64,000 nucleotides of DNA from Streptomyces sp. NBC_00554 (GTDB taxonomy: Bacteria; Actinomycetota; Actinomycetes; Streptomycetales; Streptomycetaceae), in the NCBI RefSeq assembly GCF_041431135.1, contig NZ_CP107799.1, positions 8,494,001 to 8,558,000 of the forward strand. Direction: 5' to 3'. Below, piece after piece: positions 59,701-64,000 of this stretch. A program made the translations under genes and the position numbers. Position 1 is the first letter of the stretch; every line of letters starts with the position of its first letter. Below the pieces are notes generated by a model. That model was given only the letters and a program-made list of their open reading frames with translations, was not told where the DNA came from and searched no databases.

Positions 59701-60373
59701 CGACGGCTGTCTGCGCCCTCTCGACATCGTGGTGCCGCCGGGTTCGATGCTCGCGCCCGAGCCCCCGGCCGCAGTGGTCGCGGGCAACGTGGAGACGTCC
59801 CAGGCGATCACCGGAGCGCTGTACGGAGCCCTGGGCGTACAGGCCGAGGGATCCGGCACCATGAACAACGTCACCTTCGGCAACGAGCGGTACCAGTACT
59901 ACGAAACCGTGGCCTCCGGATCCGGCGCGGGCGACGGCTTCCCCGGCGCGTCCGTCGTCCAGACCCACATGACCAACTCGCGGCTCACCGACCCCGAGGT
60001 CCTGGAGTGGCGACTGCCCGTCCAGCTCGAGGAGTTCGCCGTCCGCCGCGGAAGTGGCGGCGCGGGGCGCTGGAGCGGCGGGGACGGCGCCGTGCGCCGT
60101 ATCCGGTTCCTCGAGCCCATGACCGTGTCCACGCTCTCCCAGCACCGCCGGGTGCCGCCCTACGGCATGGCCGGCGGCGAGCCCGGGGCGCTCGGCGCCA
60201 ACCGGGTGGAGCGCGCGGACGGTACGGTCACCGAACTCGGCGGCAGTGACACGGCCGACGTCGGCCCCGGTGACGTACTCGTGATCCAAACCCCCGGCGG
60301 CGGTGGCTACGGCCCACCGCCGCGCGACCCCCATCAAGCAGGAGAAGAGATCGATGATCTTCGGGCGTTCTGA
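56759..60373 (+). CDS. hydantoinase A/B-type ATP-dependent 5-oxoprolinase, inside the conservon
   Basis: 1204 residues, a natural fusion of HyuA and HyuB domains as in eukaryotic-type 5-oxoprolinase. HyuA part: WVDRGGTFTDIVARRPDGRL at the start, DMGGTSTDVSHFAGEYERVF and TTFGGAGGQHACMVADSLGI. HyuB part, from about residue 680: VFNNLFMSIAEQMGARLEST, VNDPYHGGTHLPDVTVITPV and the C-terminal TPGGGGYG. Substrates of the family are 5-oxoproline, hydantoins or acetone; I cannot choose from sequence alone. The GTG at 56759 follows GGGGA. The gene stands between cvnC and cvnD, and the cvnD start lies 20 bp inside its 3' end, so it is an integral member of the operon. Confidence 0.93.
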   Translation: MTGWQFWVDRGGTFTDIVARRPDGRLLTHKLLSDNPARYADAAVAGVRELLEEGAEIDAVRMGTTVATNALLERKGERTLLVITRGFRDALRIAYQNRPRIFARAIELPELLYERVVEVDERIAADGTVLRAPDLDALAGPFQEAYDSGIRALAVVCMHSHLHPAHEQAIGELAARTGFPQISLSSEVSPLMKLVPRGDTAVVDAYLSPVLRRYVQHVADELQGVRLMFMQSNGGLAEAGQFRGKDAILSGPAGGIVGMARMSQLAGFDRVIGFDMGGTSTDVSHFAGEYERVFTTQIAGVRLRSPMLDIHTVAAGGGSLLHFDGSRYRVGPDSAGAEPGPACYRAGGPLTVTDANVALGRIQPTHFPRVFGPDGDQPIDDALVRERFAALAREIRERTGDDRTPEQVAEGYLQIAVANIANAVKRISVQKGHDVTRYALTTFGGAGGQHACMVADSLGIRTVLVPPMAGVLSALGIGLADTTAMREQSVEAPLEASAMPGILKTADDLEGAARAELLAEDVPEDRIRVTRRAQLRYDGTDTALTVELTEPDTMTRTFEERHRATYSFTLDRPVVVEALSVEATGLTDPPDLSALSAFVSRSTAPETAGLHTGGARRDVPLLRREELPSGQTVTGPAIITEAGSTTVVDDGWQAATTDDGHLVMERAAITQSSDLGTEADPVLLEVFNNLFMSIAEQMGARLESTAQSVNIKERLDFSCALFAPDGSLVANAPHIPVHLGSMGTSVKEVIRRRGDGMRPGDTYAVNDPYHGGTHLPDVTVITPVFDTESERILFYVASRGHHAEIGGIAPGSMPANSRTIDEEGILFDNWLLAENGRFREAETLALLTRAPYPSRNPKTNLADLRAQIAANQKGVDEVARMIDNFGLDVVQAYMKHVQDNAEEAVRRVIDTLEEGRFTYETDSGAVIRVRVSVDREKRSATVDFTGTSPQLTTNFNAPFAVVNAAVLYVFRTLVDDDIPLNDGCLRPLDIVVPPGSMLAPEPPAAVVAGNVETSQAITGALYGALGVQAEGSGTMNNVTFGNERYQYYETVASGSGAGDGFPGASVVQTHMTNSRLTDPEVLEWRLPVQLEEFAVRRGSGGAGRWSGGDGAVRRIRFLEPMTVSTLSQHRRVPPYGMAGGEPGALGANRVERADGTVTELGGSDTADVGPGDVLVIQTPGGGGYGPPPRDPHQAGEEIDDLRAF

Positions 60374-60959
60374 GCGCGGCAAGCCTCCGGTCGAGCCCGT
60401 CACGCTCAAGATCCTCGTGGCCGGCGGATTCGGCGTGGGCAAGACGACCCTCGTCGGCGCGGTCAGCGAGATCAAGCCACTGCGCACCGAGGAGCTGCTC
60501 ACCGAGGCGGGCCGCCCGGTCGACGACACCAGCGGCGTGGAGGGCAAGCACACCACCACCGTCGCCATGGACTTCGGCCGCATCACCCTCCGCGAGGACC
60601 TGGTGCTCTACCTCTTCGGAACCCCCGGGCAGGACCGGTTCTGGTTTCTGTGGGACGAGCTCTCCACCGGCTCGCTGGGCGCCGTCGTGCTCGCCGACAC
60701 CCGCCGTCTGGAGGACTGCTTCGCCGCCGTCGACTACTTCGAGCGGCGGTCCATACCCTTCGTGGTCGGCGTCAACTGCTTCGAGGACGCCGCCCGGTAC
60801 CCCGCCGACACCGTCCGTCAGGCCCTCGACCTCGACCCCGATGTGCCCGTCGTCCTCTGCGACGCGCGGGACCGTGAGTCGGTCAAGGAGGTCCTCATCG
60901 GCGTCGTCCAGCACGCGATGGCGTCCGCGTCCGACCGGCGCCAAGCTCTCACAACCTGA
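60354..60959 (+). CDS. cvnD: CvnD, small Ras-like GTPase
   Basis: 201 residues. GTP-binding motifs are G1 GGFGVGKTT, switch region GVEGKHTTTVAMDFG, G3 LFGTPGQDRF and the G4-like VGVNCFED. The last two are the usual conservon variants (PGQ for AGQ, NCF in place of NKxD). It would switch the state of the CvnABC receptor complex at the membrane. The ATG at 60354 has AGGAGA within the end of the oxoprolinase gene and overlaps it by 20 bp, so its expression depends on translation of that gene. It converges with glpK. Confidence 0.96.
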   Translation: MIFGRSERGKPPVEPVTLKILVAGGFGVGKTTLVGAVSEIKPLRTEELLTEAGRPVDDTSGVEGKHTTTVAMDFGRITLREDLVLYLFGTPGQDRFWFLWDELSTGSLGAVVLADTRRLEDCFAAVDYFERRSIPFVVGVNCFEDAARYPADTVRQALDLDPDVPVVLCDARDRESVKEVLIGVVQHAMASASDRRQALTT

Positions 60960-61024
60960 CGTACGGCACCCGGCTTTCGCAAGGCGCCCAAAGCCAGTTG
61001 TCCAGGGCAAGGTGCCCAGGAGTA

Positions 61025-61058
61025 CGGCCCGTACCCTCGCCGACCGGGGTACGGGCCG
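61025..61058. terminator. hairpin terminator between cvnD and glpK
   Basis: CGGCCCGTACCC (61025-61036) pairs perfectly with GGGTACGGGCCG (61047-61058) over a 10-nt loop, between the convergent genes. Confidence 0.85.
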
Positions 61059-61065
61059 CAGTCAT

Positions 61066-61103
61066 GCACGCGCGCGTGGCTCCAGCGAAAAGCACGCGCG
61101 CGT
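61066..61103. repeat. direct repeat of a CG-alternating motif
   Basis: GCACGCGCGCGT occurs at 61066-61077 and 61092-61103. Each copy contains the self-complementary ACGCGCGCGT. It lies between the terminator and the glpK stop codon; its role is unknown. Confidence 0.6.
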
Positions 61104-61115
61104 AGACCCCTGTTT

Positions 61116-62636
61116 TCAGCTCAGGCCCTCCTCGTGCCAGCCGAAGCTCTTCTCCACCGCCTTGCGCCAGTTGTGGTACTCGCGGTCACGCGCGGAGGCC
61201 TCCATGGACGGCGTCCACTCGACGTCCTTCTGCCAGTGCGACTTCAGCTCGTCCAGGTCGTTCCACACACCGGTCGCGAGACCGGCCGCGTACGCGGCGC
61301 CCAGACACGTGGTCTCGGAGACCTTCGGGCGGATCACCGGCACCCCGAGCACATCCGCCTGGTGCTGCATCAGGAGATTGTTCTTGGTCATGCCGCCGTC
61401 CACCTTCAGGGTGGTGATCTGCACCCCGGAGTCCTGGTACATGGCGTCGACGACCTCGCGCGTCTGCCAGCTCGTCGCTTCCAGGACCGCGCGGGCCAGG
61501 TGCGCCTTCGTGACGTAACGCGTGAGCCCGGTGACGACACCACGTGCGTCGGATCGCCAGTAGGGCGCGAACAGGCCGGAGAACGCGGGCACGATGTACG
61601 CGCCGCCGTTGTCGTCGACGCTCGCCGCCAGTGTCTCGATCTCGTCGGCGTTACGGATGATGCCGAGCTGATCGCGGAACCACTGCACCAGGGCGCCGGT
61701 GATGGCGATCGACCCTTCGAGGCAGTACACGGGCGCCTCGGTGCCGATCTTGTACCCCATGGTCGTCAACAGGCCGTTCTTCGAAGGGACCGGCCTGTTC
61801 CCGGTGTTGAGCAGCAGGAAACTGCCCGTGCCGTACGTGTTCTTCGCCGTGCCCACGTCGTAGCACGCCTGCCCGAACACCGCAGCCTGCTGGTCGCCCA
61901 GCGCCGACGCGACGGGAACGCCCGCGAGTTGGCCCACGGCGGTGCCGTACACCTCGGCGGAGGACCTGATCTCGGGGAGCACCGCTTCCGGGACGTTCAT
62001 CGCGGAGAGGATGGACTGGTCCCACTGGAGTGTCTCCAGGTTCATGAGCATGGTGCGCCCGGCGTTGGTCACATCGGTGACGTGCCGCCCGCCGTCCGTG
62101 CCGCCCGTCAGGTTCCAGATCAGCCAGGAGTCGATGGTGCCGAAGGCGATCTCGCCGCGCTCGGCACGCGCGCGCAGCCCCTGGACGTTGTCGAGGAGCC
62201 AGGCCGCCTTGGGCCCGGAGAAGTAGCTGGCCAGCGGCAGTCCGGTCTGCTCCCGGAAGCGGTCCTGTCCGTCCGAGCCGCCCAGTTCGTTGCAGAGGCC
62301 GGAGGTGCGGGTGTCCTGCCAGACGATCGCGTTGTGCACGGGTTTGCCGGTGGCGCGGTCCCAAAGGACCGTCGTCTCGCGCTGGTTGGTGATCCCGAGC
62401 GCGCTCAACTGGTCCGCGCGCAGCCCGGCCTTGGCGATCGCCCCCGCGACCACCGCCTGCACCTTCGACCAGATCTCGGTGGCGTCGTGTTCCACCCAGC
62501 CCGGCTTGGGGAAGATCTGGCGGTGTTCGCGCTGGTCGACGGCGACGATCGCGCCGCCGTGGTCGAAGATGATGCAGCGGCTCGATGTGGTGCCCTGGTC
62601 GATTGCGGCGACGTACTTCTCGGCATGGTCCGTCAT
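61116..62636 (-). CDS. glpK: glycerol kinase
   Basis: 506 residues, the usual size. Phosphorylates glycerol to sn-glycerol 3-phosphate. The N-terminal ATP-binding block is AAIDQGTTSSRCIIFDHGG; the FGGY signatures are present in WDRATGKPVHNAIVWQDTRT and the C-terminal GGMTKNNLLMQHQADVLGVP. The AYAAGLATGVW loop and SWDQS-type substrate region are intact. The ATG at 62636 lies 13 bp after the glpF stop, so glpF-glpK form one operon. No glpD follows; the next gene is convergent cvnD. Confidence 0.97.
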   Translation of the reverse strand: MTDHAEKYVAAIDQGTTSSRCIIFDHGGAIVAVDQREHRQIFPKPGWVEHDATEIWSKVQAVVAGAIAKAGLRADQLSALGITNQRETTVLWDRATGKPVHNAIVWQDTRTSGLCNELGGSDGQDRFREQTGLPLASYFSGPKAAWLLDNVQGLRARAERGEIAFGTIDSWLIWNLTGGTDGGRHVTDVTNAGRTMLMNLETLQWDQSILSAMNVPEAVLPEIRSSAEVYGTAVGQLAGVPVASALGDQQAAVFGQACYDVGTAKNTYGTGSFLLLNTGNRPVPSKNGLLTTMGYKIGTEAPVYCLEGSIAITGALVQWFRDQLGIIRNADEIETLAASVDDNGGAYIVPAFSGLFAPYWRSDARGVVTGLTRYVTKAHLARAVLEATSWQTREVVDAMYQDSGVQITTLKVDGGMTKNNLLMQHQADVLGVPVIRPKVSETTCLGAAYAAGLATGVWNDLDELKSHWQKDVEWTPSMEASARDREYHNWRKAVEKSFGWHEEGLS

Positions 62637-62649
62637 GACGTCCCCTTCG

Positions 62650-63390
62650 TCAGAAGGCTGCGTTGTAGATCAGGGCTCCGATGGCGGCGCCCGCGATCGG
62701 GCCGACCACCGGGATCCAGGAGTAACTCCACTCCGAGGTGCCCTTGTTGGGAATCGGCAGCAGCGCGTGCGTGAGTCGCGGCCCCAGGTCGCGGGCCGGG
62801 TTGATGGCGTACCCCGTGGGGCCGCCGAGCGAAAGACCGATCCCGACGACGAGGAGGGCGATGAGCAGGACGGGCAGTCCCGCGTCTCCAATGCCCGCCA
62901 CGTGCTTGTCGCCGCCGACCATGGCCAGAATGGGCAGCATCAGGGCGACGGTGGCGATGATCTCGGTGATCAGGTTCTGCACGGGATTGTTGATCTCGGG
63001 CCGGGTCGAGAAGATCCCCAGCGTCTCGATGGCCTGGTCCTCTTCGGCGTTCAGGTTGAACTGGCCCAGGTAAAGCAGCCAGCACAGCACGGCCCCGATG
63101 ATGGCTCCGGCGAACTGCCCGAGGATGTAGAAGGGCACGTCCTCCCACTTGGTGGAACCCTCGATCGCGAATCCGATCGTCACCGCCGGGTTGATCTGCC
63201 CACCGGACAGCGGCGCCGAGGTGTACGCGCCGGCAAGGACGCCGAAGCCCCACCCGAAGGCGATGACCACCCAGCCCGCTCCCCGGGCCTTGGACTTGTT
63301 GAGCGTGACTGCGGCGCACACTCCCGCGCCGAACAGGATCAGGATCGCGGTGCCGATCAACTCCCCGACAAAAATGTCTGCGTTGCTCAT
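62650..63390 (-). CDS. glpF: glycerol facilitator (aquaporin family)
   Basis: 246 residues with six hydrophobic helices and two half-helices. The two NPA motifs are GGQINPAVTIGFAIEG and GYAINPARDLGPR; the Asp after the second NPAR marks a glycerol-conducting channel rather than a pure water channel. The ATG at 63390 follows TAGGAGC. It is the first gene of the glpF-glpK operon. In streptomycetes the main glycerol operon also has gylR upstream and glpD downstream; neither is seen here. Confidence 0.97.
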   Translation of the reverse strand: MSNADIFVGELIGTAILILFGAGVCAAVTLNKSKARGAGWVVIAFGWGFGVLAGAYTSAPLSGGQINPAVTIGFAIEGSTKWEDVPFYILGQFAGAIIGAVLCWLLYLGQFNLNAEEDQAIETLGIFSTRPEINNPVQNLITEIIATVALMLPILAMVGGDKHVAGIGDAGLPVLLIALLVVGIGLSLGGPTGYAINPARDLGPRLTHALLPIPNKGTSEWSYSWIPVVGPIAGAAIGALIYNAAF

Positions 63391-63858
63391 GGCGGCTCCT
63401 AGGGCCGACCCGGGGCGAGCCGCTCCGGGCCACCGTGCAGGGTGCGTTCCCACGTTTCCATGGCTACTTCAGCCGAAGGCAGGAAGGTCCCGCTCCCCGC
63501 CCGGCGTCCGTGACGAGCGTGCCGTAGCAGCGGAATCGCCCATGAGGATGGCCCTTGGTGCAGGTCGGAAACCCGAGCGGCGCGGTGCGTGAAGACGCCC
63601 GAATGCGGCGATACCGACTGACACCCGGAAGTGTTCACCGGTGCCCAGGGGGCGTCAAGGTCGCGGACAGCACCGGTTGGAGGGGCTCTGCGGGGCGCGT
63701 CGCGGTGCTCGGCCCTGGCTGAAAACTGTTCGTTGCGCTCGGCGGGTGTTTGCATCGACCCCCGCGTTCTCGGCCGGGCCACCCGCCGCCTGCGGGCTGG
63801 TGGTTGTGCGCCTCGACGTCATCGGCGGCGGGGCTGGTCCCGACCGGCCGTCCGCCCG
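63391..63858. other. 468-bp region upstream of glpF, no gene seen
   Basis: Reading frames here lack normal composition and ribosome sites. The region should hold the glpF promoter; I could not single out a convincing -35/-10 pair or operator. Confidence 0.4.
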
Positions 63859-64000
63859 TCAGCTGGTCAGCCGGTCGCTCCCGGCCCGGTCCGCCCACCC
63901 GAACCCCGCCGGCGCCGGTGCCGTCCCCGCCCCGCGGCGGATCTCGTGGCCCGGCAGCCCCGCACGCCCCAGCACCCAACTCGCCCCGTTGAGGGCCTTC
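63859..64000 (-). CDS. possible 3' end of a gene running in from the right
   Basis: On the minus strand an open frame enters at the window edge and stops at 63859. Its 46 residues include KALNGASWVLGRAGLPGHEI and end FGWADRAGSDRLTS, which read like a natural helical C-terminus. The start and bulk of the gene lie outside the window. I do not recognise the family; it could also be chance. Confidence 0.35.
   Translation of the reverse strand, partial: KALNGASWVLGRAGLPGHEIRRGAGTAPAPAGFGWADRAGSDRLTS

Noticed and set aside
63399..63782. A 127-codon minus-strand frame upstream of glpF
   Set aside because: Composition is His/Arg/Pro-rich without protein-like pattern, and it occupies the position where the glpF promoter should lie.

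Overview
The window is chromosomal DNA from a high-GC actinomycete, almost certainly Streptomyces. The support is very high GC with strong third-position bias; rbpA with a SigR-type promoter; a smeA-sffA sporulation pair; a conservon (cvnABCD); mycothiol-linked formaldehyde detoxification; a chitinase with the streptomycete direct-repeat promoter; and copies of dispersed intergenic repeats typical of the genus. I see no rRNA, tRNA, CRISPR array, phage or insertion sequence.

Layout. 0.2-9.4 kb: a tetR gene, a secreted GH18 chitinase, an acyl-CoA dehydrogenase, a lipocalin-like/phosphotransferase pair, an Lrp-type regulator and an amidohydrolase. 10-16.7 kb: polyprenol-phosphate mannose synthase, FxsA, RbpA, an MFS exporter, a glycerophosphodiester phosphodiesterase, and a YczE membrane protein divergent from a MocR regulator. 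16.7-18.5 kb: sffA-smeA, in which SffA lacks the normal Walker A lysine. 18.7-24.1 kb: ankyrin and HEAT-type repeat proteins, then a coupled run of two GT4 glycosyltransferases and an SGNH hydrolase. 24.1-29.4 kb: a 5-oxoproline operon (MFS, DUF1445/YcsI, pxpA, pxpB, pxpC) divergent from a FadR-like GntR gene, with a perfect 17-bp palindrome between them.

29.5-37.0 kb holds the most interesting locus: three genes in the order kleisin (MukF/JetA-like), MukE/JetB-like, giant SMC-like ATPase (MukB/JetC-like, 1631 residues). No JetD nuclease lies beside them. The ATPase reads Asp-Asn where Asp-Glu is expected in Walker B and carries a Gly-rich insert before its hinge-like domain. Two dispersed repeats bracket the second and third genes.

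37.1-51.6 kb is a complete choline-to-glycine pathway: GMC choline dehydrogenase, permease, betaine aldehyde dehydrogenase, Rieske betaine demethylase, sarcosine oxidase and dimethylglycine oxidase. It also carries S-(hydroxymethyl)mycothiol dehydrogenase and a metallo-hydrolase to remove the formaldehyde released, an IclR regulator, and a divergent Rieske ferredoxin/ferredoxin reductase pair that probably supplies electrons. Two similar 39-bp elements at the iclR and mscR promoters look like operators.

52.4-61.0 kb is a conservon (CvnA sensor kinase-like, CvnB roadblock, CvnC DUF742, CvnD GTPase) with a full-length ATP-type 5-oxoprolinase/hydantoinase gene between cvnC and cvnD, overlapping cvnD. 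The window closes with glpK and glpF on the minus strand, without glpD, and a possible gene fragment at the right edge.
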